Shown piece after piece: positions 9,460 through 21,136 of a stretch of 64,000 nt of DNA. The first letter of the stretch is position 1. The number at the start of each line of letters is the position of its first letter. Source of the stretch: Ascaphus truei. Taxonomy: Eukaryota; Chordata; Amphibia; Anura; Ascaphidae. Where the stretch lies: contig WSYH01000263.1 of NCBI GenBank assembly GCA_036426205.1, positions 124,001-188,000 on the forward strand. Reading direction: 5' to 3'. Both the position numbers and the translations under genes were made by a program. Below the pieces are notes generated by a model. The model was not told the DNA's origin. It searched no databases and was given only the letters and a program-made list of their open reading frames with translations.

Positions 9460-11138
9460 TGTAGCCCTCTTACCCCCACCCTAAGTGAGATTGGGGTGTG
9501 TAGGTGTATCTGACTACTTCTAGTGTGGTGCTATACCTGTTGGCTCACAGGAGGGCTGAGCGTCCGCCATGGGGAACCTGGGGCCATTATACTAGGGGTA
9601 CTTACTTCCAACGATGCAGCGCCTCCACCTGCGATGGCTCCCACCATAGGGGGAGTGGTTCCTCGCAGGACAATCACAATAATCGATACTCACACAGATA
9701 TATATATTAACTAGGGACTTTACTCAACATGCAAGAAACAGATCACAGCAATATCAACATCATAACCTGTGCCCCTCTCTAGAGGAGACACTTACTGCGT
9801 CGCGCAGGACGCTTCCCAACACTAGGTGATCCCACCCAGTGTCCCGAGAATCCCCACCCAATGTCCCGCACTCTAGTAGAGAACGTGGGTGACTGCGCAG
9901 TCACTAATTAATGTGTTAGGCCTGTTGGTGCACATATATATAGTGAATACCTTCCGAGCACTCCGATGCTCGGGTCCGCAACAATCTTCTAAAAGGGTCA
10001 GACGTGCGATGCATCCGTCTGATCCTATCCAGGTAATTCTCCAGGAACCCCAACGAGGGTCCCACCGCTTCACGTGAACACAACCGAATCACGGCAACAT
10101 CAACCGCATCACGGGAACAGCAACCGCCGCTATCCCTGTCTATCCCTAACTAACCCTAAAGTGACAGGAACCCTAACCTAGGGCCTGTCCCTATCTGTAC
10201 CGCAACCTGGGGTGGCTTGGGGAAAACTCCTAGGGCCTGCGGGGTAATAACCTGCCCCACTCCCCTAACTCATCCCAGTCCTGACACTCACTGAACCCTA
10301 ACACTAACACTAACACTACGCACTGCAAACTTCATAACGCGTACAGCCACTTGCTGCACACTATCACTATGCCTTCTTGTCAGGCCTCACAGCACTGCCA
10401 GCCGTGATCCTGACAAGACAGCACACAGACACGCACTAAGGGCAGCGTCCCTATCTGGGCCGTCCCTCAACACTTACCCACTAACCTGGTGGGGAGTTGG
10501 GGCCTTACTTGGGATGTGGGGACCTTACTCGATGCAGGAGCTGCACATGCTCTCTGCACCCTTCCTTCCCTCACAGCTCCCCAGCTCCAACTGCCGTTCT
10601 CAGCGCGCGAAATGTATCTTATTGCTCCCTCTGGAGATCCTTGGCCCTTATTGGCCACACGGAGGCACCTGATGTGCTTGCCCCTAAGCCTCATGGGAGT
10701 TGTAGTCCCGTGGAGGCTGCAAATACATTGGGGCCGCGTGCGCGCCTCCCCTGCGCCTGCGCGAACTACCAATGGCCGTCGCAACCTCTCCTGAACAGTC
10801 CCTGCCCTCGCGCGACTCTCTAGGCTCTGTCCTGCGCATGCGCGACCTCTCTGGAGCTCTCCTGCCTCCTGGCTATTCCTGCGCATGCGCGAGCTGTTGC
10901 GCAATGGCGGCGCCCTGTACCCTGAGCCGCCGGGGCCTCGGCAACGCGATCGCGGCCCTAACAACGGGCCGCTCGCGTCCCCGGCAACCGGCCGCATCAG
11001 GGAACAGCGCGCGACTCCCCGCTCCGGCCCCCACCCTTGGAAGTAGCCGACGGGCCCGGCGCTGGCTCCGACGGCACCCGCGACCGCACTGCTCCAAGGG
11101 AGGGGGGTCTCAAGGAGCTGCGGGAGCTCCAGGCTACA
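9460..11138 (-). repeat. 5' LTR (1679 bp)
   Basis: Runs from TGTAGCC to GGCTACA and is followed by CAATA, whose CAAT duplicates the left flank. It differs from the other LTR at about 9471 (A for T) and about 10940 (G for A) and lacks the 141-bp insertion. The GC-rich half (10720-11110) contains repeated CTGCGCATGCGCGA-type CpG motifs that may be promoter elements; this is inference. Confidence 0.88.
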
Positions 11139-11142
11139 CAAT

Positions 11143-12878
11143 AAAAACGGCAACATTTCTCTGGCGAATGCAGACACGCCGACTCTCCGCTACAAGTCGT
11201 CATTTTTCTCCTTCTACCGAGTTAGCGGGAGATGTGAATGTTGACGCGGGTGATCGGAAAATTAGTGTTAAATTCTGGTCTGTGCATAGATTAGCGTGGG
11301 GCCCCTATGCTCGTGGGGCCCCCGAGCAGCTGCCCAGCGTGCCCATGCGTTAAGACGACACTGCTCGTGAGCACGTGTTTGGTTATTCCTAGCACCAGGT
11401 GGGGCCGGAATCTCTGGGGAGAGAGTTGGGAACTCGTGTCACTACTCTGGGCAGTCTCAGATTTGACATTTCCCTGGATAGTCCCTTCAGTATAACGTCT
11501 TACTAGGAAGTCAGATCTGGAACCTATAAAAGTGCAGTCATTATTATTTTCACAGTTTACTTGTAAAGCGCCAATATATTCGGCAGCGCGGTACAACGGG
11601 GGCACAGAGTCATCCTCCCAGCATCACGCTGGACAATGGTGAAAGGATTGGGAGAGTCGGAGAGCCAGACTTTCTGGAATGACTGTCACCGCCTCAGAAT
11701 CCCAGGGAGAAGTTACAACTCCGGTTCCAGAGGTCTGATTAACAGAGTCAAATGTTGGTGTTCTAGTCAAGATGGTAACAGCCAAGCAGACTGGGAAGAA
11801 ACACGGCACACATGGTAATTTGTACCTTTGAAATATACATTTGGATGTAGATCAATAAAATCTATTCAGTCGTTTTTCCAAGGGTAAGGATTGAAGCTAC
11901 TTGAATAAGTTTCTGTTTCTTTATTTTGTCCCAGCAGCGATTACTCAATAGGTTTCAGTAGTGGCTGTAATGTTTTTTGTTAGCAAACAGCACTGCCGGA
12001 TATTTAAGATAAATTATCCTATGTATTTCTAACAACAGAAGAGCCATTTGAAACAGTTCTGTTCTTCATTATCTAGTATTGTTCCATTTTATTTTTATTA
12101 GAAGCAGACGGTTACAAATCATTTCAAACTTGAAACGGTTAAGGTACTTTATAAGATGATTAAGAATTAAGCTCAACACAAATATCAATGGTTTAAACAT
12201 GGGGGAGGCTTGGTAGGTGATCACAAAATGATTGGCCTTTCACCCTTTAACTGCTAAGTCAAATGTTGGTACAAAATGAGAGCTTTACCATGGTATCCTG
12301 GTATTGTATTTAATTTACACTTGACATGGTATCTGGATATGTTGCAGGCTGAGATACATATGATCATTGTGACAGGCAGTGTTTTCACATATACCAGAGC
12401 ACATATTTAGCACCTGACTGCTGATAGCAGACACATGTGCATAGAGGCCAGGTTATGAAGGTTGGACTGGTTCTGTAACAGTGGCTGGAAGTGTCTGGGT
12501 AACCACTTCACATACTATTCGTTGTCATGTTCAGAAGTAGCGGAATGAAATGTGAGTAAATTGTATTCTCTATTGCAAATAGCTTTTTCCAGAGCCTAAA
12601 AAAAGGTGACAACCCGCACAAACGATACTTTCTTTAGAAACGGGATGGCCTCAGGTGGTGCTATCTCCATCCCCAGTCTAACCACTTTTGCTCTCAGCCA
12701 AAGCCATATTTCAGGCTCTGGGTGAAACTTGCAATACCCAACTTGCCACTCTTTAGGTGGTGCTAAAAAAATGGGCGTTTTAGAAGCGGTTTGCATAACG
12801 GACCTAAGAGAATAGCAGTTGTGGGCAAAAAAAAAATTGAGTTAGAGGCTTTCCTGACATACCAATCGTGTTGTCAGA
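11143..12878. other. Non-coding sequence, no gene seen
   Basis: No convincing ORF. Near 11551-11592 the phrase TAAAGCGCCAATATATTC, then GGCAGCGCGGTAC, looks like the tail of a dispersed repeat; a similar phrase occurs at about 32600. Around 12775-12800 the sequence TTTTAGAAGCGGTTTGC is inverted at 13380-13396 (AAACCGCTTCTAAAA), so the MITE at 12884 may have landed inside another palindromic repeat. Confidence 0.45.
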
Positions 12879-12883
12879 CCAAG

Positions 12884-13371
12884 GGGCCTATGCAGAGAGC
12901 AGCGCTATTTCGAAATTCGCCATTTTTTGGAGAAAATCGCGCAGAAAGCAGCAGAAAATGGCGAGTTCCGAAAAACGCGCCAATTTTTCTTTTCTATTTG
13001 TAAAACTCGCCTCGCGGCTGGCGAGAACCTCAATCTCGCCAGTTTTAAAAATATCCGTATGCAGAGAGGCGCGAACGGCATCTAGCGGCTGTTCGCGCCA
13101 ATAAAATGGCGCGATTGTCTCCTTTTTGCCTCGCCAGAAAAAACTGGCAAGAAGCTGCCGCTCGCGGCCATTGCAAAGGGAAAAAAAAGGCGCGAATTTG
13201 TTTTTACACGTTTCTGAAGCGCGCATCTCGCCAATTTAAACTCGCCACACGCATCCATGTTAAACATAGCAGAATTCGCACTTTTCTGCATATGGAGAAT
13301 AAAACTCTCCAAAAAAGCTACTTTTTAATAAATTCGCCAATTTTAAAATTCGCTGCTCTCTGCATAGGCCC
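12884..13371. mobile_element. Palindromic MITE (488 bp) with CCAAG target duplication
   Basis: It starts GGGCCTATGCAGAGAGCAGC and ends with the reverse complement, GCTGCTCTCTGCATAGGCCC, a 20-bp perfect inverted repeat. CCAAG flanks both sides (12879-12883 and 13372-13376). The interior is a loose foldback of CGCC/GGCG-flanked A/T runs and has no ORF. It is a non-autonomous DNA transposon; I cannot assign the superfamily from a 5-bp duplication alone. Confidence 0.8.
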
Positions 13372-13376
13372 CCAAG

Positions 13377-13954
13377 TGTGAAACCGCTTCTAAAAAAGCT
13401 GTTTAGACGCGGTTTGGAGATGCGAGAAGTGCTTACAGAATAGCAAAGCATGCAAATCCACTTCTAAAGGGCACTTTGGAAGCAGTTTGTCACACTTCAG
13501 AGCTACAAGAATAGGCGCCACAGTATTAATAGGGAAGCTTCTGCTCATCATCTTTGTGTGTTGATTTCCCTTGGAATCCAGTGGCGTACCATCTTCATCC
13601 ATCAATGGTCCTTTTTTCTTGTGGTATGGCTGACACACTGCCATTTTAATTTCTTCACCCTTGCTATGTTACCACAGACTTCTGTTTGCTTCTGGACCCA
13701 ATCCTTCTCTTTTTCTCTCTTTTTGAGTCCGGGGCGCAACTAGTCACCGGCGTAGCGGGTGCTTACTTGGCGACAGAGGTAGCCCACCCAGGCGGTGATT
13801 GCGGAAGGTGGATGCGACTTTCAATGGGGCCTCACTCCTGTGTTAGGACCACCTGGATGGGCTCCCTTCGCTGCCGCATAAGGACCCGCTCCACAGGTGG
13901 GGTCCGAGAGCGAGTGCGGCAATTTGTAGACCTTTAGACAGTCTGAAACAGTGT
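13377..13954. other. Non-coding, no gene seen
   Basis: Contains the inverted partner of the repeat flanking the MITE (13380-13500) and a GC-richer block at 13730-13935 without recognisable content. Confidence 0.4.
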
Positions 13955-14620
13955 TCAAGCTGCTACAGTAATATAAGTGCACAGCTTTGAATAATAGCCA
14001 GCATCATCTCCCCATACTGTCTTGAGCTGACAGAAGCTTCTGAATTCTCTTCGCAGTAACGGTCCAAGTTTTACATCCATACGTGAGCATGGGCAGAATA
14101 CACTGGTCGAACACTTTCCTCTTGAGGCGCAGTGAAAGGTTCCCTTGACATATTGTCTTGTTTCTTCCAAATGCCTCCATCCCATCTTCATTCTTATATT
14201 GATTTAATTCACAATGTTCCCATTGATTGATACTTGCTGTAGTTTTCAACTTCTTGCAGTCATATTCCATGTATTTTTTACCTTCGTACATTTTACACAT
14301 TTGTTGAACATCACTTTGGTCTTACTGAGATTCATATGGAGTTCCATCTTCTTGCTTCAGCAAGTTATTTCATTCATCACTAGAGGTCTTCTACACTTGT
14401 GGCAACATTGACAATGACGCCTGTAAATTGGAGGTGACTCAAGTATTCACTGTTGATTTCTTTTATTTTTACCAATTCTTTCTTCCCTGTGAAAAGCTTT
14501 GATGACATGCCTCCCCCCTCCCCCCGCTGTACTTCCCTGCTGTTCCTTATCATACTTGTATCTTCATGTATGATATGTAGGGAAGGGAGAGAGGTGGAGA
14601 GCTCTTGCAACAGTCTAAAT
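13955..14620 (-). pseudogene. RTE-type LINE fragment (reverse transcriptase, 3' part)
   Basis: Minus-strand translation gives LKRKVFDQCILPMLTYGCKTW (about 14060-14125), a typical RTE-family RT C-terminal segment. Upstream is INSEYLSHLQFTGVIVNVATSVEDL in two parts (about 14390-14460), which matches the RT active-site region, with the catalytic Asp pair replaced by Thr-Gly. Frames change between segments, so it is dead. A second copy of the 14432-14570 stretch occurs at 16396-16550. Confidence 0.7.
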
Positions 14621-14639
14621 ATGTTGGTGAGTGGTGCCA

Positions 14640-15245
14640 GGACTTAGGTAATATTGGCGTAGAAAACTTGTCAAAGCAAGAGAGAGAGCCCCTTCTAAAC
14701 TAGCACGCACTTCAGTGTATAATGAATCATTTAAAATGTAACCTTCATTGGGTCATGTTAAAATATGTGGGGAAGACAATATACCAGCACGGTAAGGCCG
14801 TGTATAGTGTAGCACATACGTACGCAAAAGGAAATGGGGAAAGGTGTGGGATAGTTAGCCCCGTTACCGTGCTGATATTGTGGGGCGGGTATAGCTAGCC
14901 TCGGTTTACATTAGAGATGACGCGGGGGTGTTGATGATTTACCGTGTCCCTATATTGTATAATAGCCAGACTGATATAAGGCTGATCATATGATCATACG
15001 CTACGTGGCTCAATCCACAGATAGATATGCGTGGATATTAAACTTGTAGCAAAATGGGTGTACGTGGCTTGATGTATACTAGCCAGCTTTGTTGTTAGGC
15101 TGCTTGTACGGTACATGGCTCAGTACACAAATGTATGCATGAACTTAGAGCCTGTATCCAAAAAGTATACATATCAATATTCCTTGGGAGGGAATTAGTT
15201 TAGAGTTACTCCCCTATGTAACTAAAATAATGGTACATGAAGCCA
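14640..15245. other. Non-coding, no gene seen
   Basis: AT-rich sequence with partly repeated phrases (ACGTGGCT/ACATGGCTCA with CACA near 15003, 15062 and 15113) but no clear element boundaries. Confidence 0.35.
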
Positions 15246-15249
15246 GAAT

Positions 15250-15655
15250 AATAATAATATGTTCTTGTATAGCGCTGCTAGTTTTTACGTAGCACTTTAC
15301 AGAGACATTTTGCAGGCACAGGTCCCTGCCCTGTGGAGCTTACAATCTATGATTTTGGTGCCTAAGGCACAGGGAGAAAAAGTGACTTGCCCAAGGTCAC
15401 AAGGAGCTGACACCGGGAATTGAACCAGGCTCCCCTGCTTCACACTCAATGCCAGTCAGTGTTATTACTCACTGAGCCGCTCCTTCTCCCAGGTTCCCCT
15501 GCTTCATATTCAGTGCCAGTCAGTGTCTTTACTCACTGAGCCGCTCCTTCTCCCAGGTTCCCCTGCTTCACACTCAGTGCCAGTCAGTGTCGTTACTCAC
15601 CCCTGCTTCACACTCAGTGCCAGTCAGTGTCTTTACTCACTGAGCCGCTCCTTTT
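15250..15655 (-). mobile_element. tRNA-derived SINE with tandemly repeated head
   Basis: Read on the minus strand there is a tRNA-like head with an A-box-like GGCTCAGTGAGTA and a B-box-like GGTTCAATTCC. A body with TGACCTTGGGCAAGTCAC follows; it resembles MIR/CORE-SINEs and the L2-type tail. The tail reads TAGCAGCGCTATACAAGAAC and ends in (ATT)n. The ~60-bp head unit (CACTCAGTGCCAGTCAGTGT...CTCACTGAGCCGCTCCTT) occurs about four times in tandem between 15430 and 15652. Pol III promoter boxes are therefore multiplied. Confidence 0.75.
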
Positions 15656-15996
15656 GATTAATGATCCCCATTGTATAGAGGCTACTGTACGTTAGATGGT
15701 GACGTCACCACACTCCCTGTTTCTGGTGTGAAACGTGGTTCTGTGCCTAGTAAGATGTAATATGTTGCAGTTAGTACTGTGCACGGTGAGTTACCTGTGT
15801 GTAACAGTATATTTGTATAGAGATAATCCTCATGCTGTTTATCCAGGCCTATATATCGGCTAATAATTCTATCGTAGTTATTAAACAATACGAATATGGA
15901 AAAGTCCTGTACTCCAAATAAAGCATACAAAATATATTTGATACAATTACCGGTGCTCCCGTCAATGAACGATCGGCTGCATCCAATCCTAGAATA

Positions 15997-16103
15997 CACG
16001 GTGAGCGATGGAAGACGGGGCACACGGATAACACCGTGTTAGCTTAATAAATTCATTGGTTATTTTTCAAATCCGTGTGCCCTGTCTTCCATCTATCACC
16101 GTG
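15997..16103. repeat. Long hairpin (about 33-bp arms, ~40-bp loop)
   Basis: CACGGTGAGCGATGGAAGAC at 15997 and the rest of the arm to about 16030 are inverted at 16071-16103 (GTCTTCCATCTATCACCGTG), with two or three mismatches. It may be the core of a palindromic MITE covering about 15660-16380; outer ends were not resolved. Confidence 0.65.
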
Positions 16104-16389
16104 TAGTTATTAAACAGTCACTCTATTGGCAACTGTGGCTCAGTAAGGACTATATATATATGCATATATATCTCTATATCTCTATATATAATCTCAGGAC
16201 GCAAAAATACTCAGTCGCAGCAGTTGTGTCACTGTTCCTGAGTTCGCTTAGATTATATTGCGACTATCGCTGATGTTGATACAATTGTAGTTAGGGAGTT
16301 AGATCTTTTCTAGTGCCAGAGAGAGGACAGTCTGCTCCGTACTCGCCACACTAGACGCGCTATGGTGACGTCATCAGTAATTGACACGC

Positions 16390-17340
16390 ACCGACGTTGG
16401 AGGAGACTCAAGTATTCACTGTTGATTTCTTTTATTTTTACCAATTCTTTCTTCCCTGTGAAAAGCTTTGGTGACTTGCCCCCCCTCCCTCCAGCCTCCT
16501 CCCCCTGTTGTACTTCCTTGCTGATTCTTACCATACCTGTATCTTCATGTAACCGTACGGTTGATGTGGCATTCTCTTGAATGGTGCAGTATATTTATTT
16601 TTGGCCCATCATCTTGGTTAAGTGCAATGATTTGCTTTTCTCAATAATAAGTTGCTGCTCCGCCTTCTTTAAACGGTTGTTATCTTCGATAGTCTTCACC
16701 CATCGCTGTTACGTTCTCTTATATCCTCCTGTTGTTACGTTCTCTTATATCCTCCGCGGCACAGTTGCAGCTCATCTTGTACAGCTCTTCATTTTTGGTC
16801 TTGCTTCTTGGGATTGGTTCATTTCATGTTCATTTCCTCAGTCACTGCTTTTGTATCATCTGCTATTTTCCTATCCTTCTTTTACCGTAGTTAGCTATAA
16901 TCTTCATATATTTTTTTCATATTTGTTTGTCAAAATGTCCATGTACATCTCCAGCAAGCGGAAATCCGTTGTTAGCTATAGTTGGGATTCTTTACTGAGC
17001 TTCTTGATATTGATTGTTTTTGTCTTCTCTTTATTTCGTTTTCTTCTTTGTATCTTTGTATTAATATGTAATTTGCAGAGGAGCAGTCAGTGATCACCTC
17101 TTGTGTCCAAGCCGTTCAGGAAGGTGTAGTTTTCAATCACGTTTCTTGTTAACCAGGATATAGTCAAAGTCATTCTTTATTCCATTGGGTCCACTCTATT
17201 TTGATTATTTTTGAAGAATGATTTTATGATCTAGAAGTGTCACATTTCACGTTTATTGCCAGAATGTCAGGGATATTCCCGTCTGCGATTGAACTGATGT
17301 CCGTCTTGCTGTTGCTTGCTGCTTTCTTTCTGCAGAGAGT
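16390..17340 (-). pseudogene. RTE-type LINE fragment (endonuclease end to RT)
   Basis: The minus translation at about 17085-17220 gives FDYILVNKKRVIENYTFLNG followed by LDTRGDH, the C-terminal part of an RTE endonuclease (the D..H end of the APE domain). The 16396-16550 part repeats the RT segment seen at 14432-14570. Several frameshifts and stops are present. The endonuclease N-terminal half resumes at 18757 after an insertion. Confidence 0.65.
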
Positions 17341-17344
17341 TCTG

Positions 17345-18756
17345 TAGGCATGGGTGGTTTCTGGCTACCATTCTGCCCTCACTGGCATGCGAGTCCTGGT
17401 AAGAGCAGGCAGTGCCAGTACTAATCATGGCTTTTCCCCACACAGGCAGTCCCTTGAGTGACAGGGGAGGAGGTGAGACTAAGTCTGTGTTCTGACCAAT
17501 CCTAGGTTCAGACCTAGTACCTTCCCCTGACTGAACTTAAGGGAGGTGCAACCCCAAATTCACCAGTGTCTCTATCGTTGAGAGAGACAAGGTATCACGC
17601 AGGACTGCTGTGCACTGGCAGGCCCTGGTCCTCTTCCCTAAGGGGGAGAGTGAGTGATTACCTATTCCCCTGGTCCTGCTAGAGGGCTGGGGAAGAGCAG
17701 AGACTGCTGTGGGGGCCCTTGACCCGTTGTGAAGGTCCAGGGACCATCCTGAGTTTGGGAGACAAGAACAGAGACTGTGTTGGGTAGAGAACTGTTGTGT
17801 GCTGTGAAGTGTACATGAATAAATCCATTCCAGTTGAATATACCTCCGGCCTGGTGTGTGATCTTACTGGGGGAGAAGTAACTGTTTCTACCGTAGGAGA
17901 TCACCTCCATACATCTGGAGCTTACGGCAGATGGAGGCGCTGTGTACCATGGAGTAAATGTCGGGTATACATTGTACCCCGGAAGCCTTTCCTGCAGTCC
18001 CCATAACATCGGCGGAAAACTCAGCCTCTTGTGAAACAACAGGTAGCATGCACCATACACCTGATAACAGGGGAATCTCCCAAGGGGTGGGGGAACCACC
18101 GTTACAGTTCTCTGAAGGATTCTGATTGCCTCATCTCCAGCTCTTGTCCCTTGTTCCTCCCTTGCCCGTCTATTGAGGTTGTCCCCAGTACTCAAGCTCG
18201 CTTACCCTTTGCTATTTACTACGTACTATTGCTGTATTCCAGACCCTATTCAGACTTCTGTTCGCTTGCCTATCTTAACCCCTGACTTCTGATTATCCTG
18301 ACCATCCTTTGCCTATCTCAACCCCTAACTTCTGATTATCCTGACCATCCTTTGCCTGCCTCCAGCCCTGACCTCTGCTTGTTCCTGACCATCCTTTGCC
18401 TGCCTCCAGCCCTGACTTCTGCTTGTTCCTGACCATCCTTTGCCTGCCTCCACTCCTTACTTCTGCTTGTTCCTGTCCATCCTTTGCCTGCCTCCACCAC
18501 TGACTTCTAGTTGATCCCTGTCAATCTGCGGGTGGCCTCCAGCCTGACTCTGCCTGTTCCCTGTCCATCCTTTGCCTGCATCCAGCCCTGACTTCTGCTT
18601 GTTCCTATCCATCCTTGCCTGCCTCCAGCCATGACCTTTGCTTGTTCCTGCATTCCTGCCTGCCTCCACCCTGAGCTTGCTTGTTACTGACCATTTCACC
18701 CACCTGCCTAGAGTCCCGGACCACCCTGGCACTCAGCCCCGCAGCTGCCCCGTGAC
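17345..18756 (+). mobile_element. LTR-like insertion splitting the LINE endonuclease
   Basis: This piece interrupts the LINE between the GDF-containing and DYILVN-containing parts of its endonuclease. It has AATAAA near 17818, then about 110 bases ending CTTACGGCA, then ATGGAGGCGCTG near 17931, which matches the first 11 bases of the PBS used by the elements at 3958 and 9441. The remainder holds a minisatellite (18285-18700) and ends near CCCCGTGACA. I read it as an LTR with leader remnant; borders are approximate. Confidence 0.45.
18285..18700. repeat. ~48-bp minisatellite, about 9 imperfect copies
   Basis: Unit core CTGACCATCCTTTGCCTGCC then TCCAGCCCTGACTTCTGCTTGTTC. Copies diverge and carry small indels, more towards 18500-18700. 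Confidence 0.8.
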
Positions 18757-19110
18757 ACATAGATAACCCATACTTTCCAGCTGGTTTTTGCCTTTCTTCT
18801 GGGACACCAATCTTGCATAAAATCTCCACTAATGATCTTCGGGTTCCAGTTTTTGGTCAGTGTGGGTGTTATCCTGGTGGAAGTTTTGCACTTCATGGTC
18901 TGTGTGCTTGATGTTGGGGCAAACACTTGGGGTAATTGAAGCTCTTTAACTTCATGATGATTCGGACTGCTCTTTCTGATAATGTTGTTTTTCCACTTCG
19001 TTAGTGATGAAGCCTCCTCCACTGATTCTTCTGCTGTTTGTATAACTTTAAGTTGAAGCATCGATGAGGCCTTGTATCAGTTCTTTTTAATTACACACTG
19101 CCAAACAATT
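18757..19110 (-). pseudogene. RTE-type LINE endonuclease, N-terminal half
   Basis: Minus-strand translation includes VFAPTSS (catalytic region YAPTS) and KIISGDF (GDFN motif), spaced as in the APE-type endonuclease of RTE elements. Asn after GDF is missing (GDFMQ). It is continuous in order with 16390-17340 if the intervening insertion is ignored. Confidence 0.65.
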
Positions 19111-19124
19111 TCCAATTGAATCTT

Positions 19125-19800
19125 TCAAACTTGGCTTACAGTTCTTTCGGTGGCTTCCCGGGGAGAGTCCGCTGTTGTAGGTAAGCAGTTGGTTCCAGAT
19201 CTTGGTTGTGCTTCAACTGGGGAGAGGTCCGGCTGTTGTAGGTCTAGCAAGCTTGCTTCCAGTTCTTCGGTCTGTGTCACGGGGAGAGTTTGGCTGTAGG
19301 AGCCAGCTTGGCTTGCCGTTCTTGCTGGTGTGCTTCTCTGGGGGAGAGTACGGCTGTTGTGTAGCCAGCTTGGCTTGCAGGTGTGGTGCTGCTTCACTGG
19401 GGAGAGTCCGGCTGTTGTAGTAGCCAGCTGGCTTGCAGTTTCTTGCGATGTGCTCACTGGGGAGAGCCAGGCTGTTGTAGTTAGCCAGCTTGGCTTGCAG
19501 TTCTTGCGGTGCTCTCTCTGGGGTAGAGTCCGCGGTTGTAGGTAGCCAGCTGGCTTCCAGTTTTGTGGTGTGCTTCTGGGGAGAGTCGGCTGTTGTAGGT
19601 AGCAGTAGGCTTGCAGTTCTTGTGGTGCTGCTTCACTGGGAGAGCCAGGCTGTATAGGTAGCCACTCGGGTGCAGTTCTTGGGTGCGCTTCACATGGGGA
19701 GAGTCCGGCTGTTGTAGGTAGCCAGCTGGTGCAGTTCTTGCGGTGCGCTTCACTGGGGAGAGCCCGGCGATGTTGTAGGTAGCTGCTTGAAGTGTTTGAA
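19125..19800. repeat. ~62-bp minisatellite, about 11 copies
   Basis: Unit core CTTCACTGGGGAGAGTCCGG then CTGTTGTAGGTAGCCAGCTTGGCTTGCAGTTCTTG. Adjacent units differ mainly by single-base gains and losses, which looks like uncorrected read error as much as biological divergence. No protein should be inferred. Confidence 0.85.
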
Positions 19801-21130
19801 CTGACAGCAGGTGTTTAACCTCTTGGATCCTTAAGCACACTTTTCTTCATGCCTTCGCCCTGGAGTGCCTGACAATACAGCCTCTATATAATGAGGGCCA
19901 GCACTTGTAGATCTGACATTTGGGGTTTGAGGCCTTAATTGCCATGCAGTCACCACTGCATGTTGGAACGTCTCTTACCCACTTTAGCCAGGATATTTAT
20001 TCAAGTTTAAAGCACAATGAACCTTTTCATGGAGGAATACCTCTCTGATTTGCAAAACTTAAATATTTTCACCCTTACCTATTAGCAGATCTAGTTACCT
20101 TGCCACGGTGAAGCCAGATGAACATACAGACTTTGGCCCCAATTCTGTTATTATTGAAGTAAACCAATAAAAAAAAAGATACGTTTGCAGTCAGGAGAGC
20201 TTCCTCAAGAAAACTAAGATAGAGCAGAGGATTTCAGTCAGAGGACATGTGGTAAGAAATAATTAAACTATTTACTGGTTGTGACAATAAACTAACTATC
20301 CGTGCTTGATCTTTGTTCCTTTTGCACATCATCGGTGTCCCTGACGTGTTGTCCCTGATTCTCTTCCCGGTTGGATGTGTGTTTCGCATGGGCAGTACCA
20401 CTAATGGTCAGCAAGTGTAGTCATTCTCAAGACACTCCCACCCAGGGGACATCAGTATCTGTCTTATTTGTCCTGTTGAGTGCAAACCCCAGCACAAGGA
20501 AGAGACAGTCATGTCCCAAGCAGCTTTCGCCTATGGTGTTTATTTGAAGCCCATCTATTTCAGGCAGGTGCTTATGGGTTTGCCTTTCTCACTGTAGTCA
20601 CTGCAGTACAACCTACTCACTGAAATGGTCACATGTGAAAATCCGTGCCAGCTGGCTGCTATTTATTCAGCCTGTCCAGGCAGTTAGGACCTGGCAGTTG
20701 CATTGGAAAATACTTGTACGAGAAAAGCCAAATTAACCATGCTTAAGCTTCTTCTGTAAGAATAGCTGCATTTACATTTTTCAACCAGCGGTGCACTTTC
20801 CTTGCCTGTTACAAACGAGACCAGGAGTGCATTAAAAGCTGTCACCTTATGGAAATCCAGTCAAACCTTTCCATTGTTGTTTATAATAAGTTCTCTTGGA
20901 TTCCCCGAGTGGCTGTGCTTACCCCCGCTACATGGAAATATTTACAGCTACACGTTTTTTGCGCTCTGCTCTTTTCTTGCAGAGCCGGCATTTCCAAAGC
21001 ACAACTTTGCATTGCAGTTTGATCGTTTTTTATATTTAAAAAAGCACTTGTCAGGGCTATATGGGATCTGGTAAGTGTAGGGCGCCTGCTGCTTTGCACC
21101 ACGAGGACAAATAGTTCAACCCCTTGATTA
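19801..21130. other. Non-coding, no gene seen
   Basis: No ORF or repeat family recognised. AT-rich, intron-like. Confidence 0.35.
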
Positions 21131-21136
21131 CTAGAG

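Larger units (their letters stand above)
5074..11138 (-). mobile_element. Complete young non-autonomous LTR retrotransposon with a novel long ORF
   Basis: The element has two long LTRs (5074-6893 and 9460-11138) that begin TGTAGCC and end GGCTACA. It is flanked by CAAT on both sides (5070-5073 and 11139-11142), a target-site duplication. Read on the minus strand the order is 5' LTR, PBS (9441-9457), one long open frame, PPT (6894-6903), 3' LTR. No protease, RT, RNase H or integrase motif is present, so it must rely on enzymes from another element. The PBS is identical to that of the gypsy element at 1-4430 and both start gag with a PNMA-like domain, so a gypsy relative of that kind is the likely helper. 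Over about 1.67 kb the LTRs align without any gap (constant offset 4386), and I noticed only two base differences, so insertion was recent. Confidence 0.88.

Noticed and set aside
16581..17093. 170-codon hydrophobic frame on the + strand, possible membrane protein
   Set aside because: T-rich antisense of the RTE-type LINE; the minus strand shows endonuclease and RT motifs.
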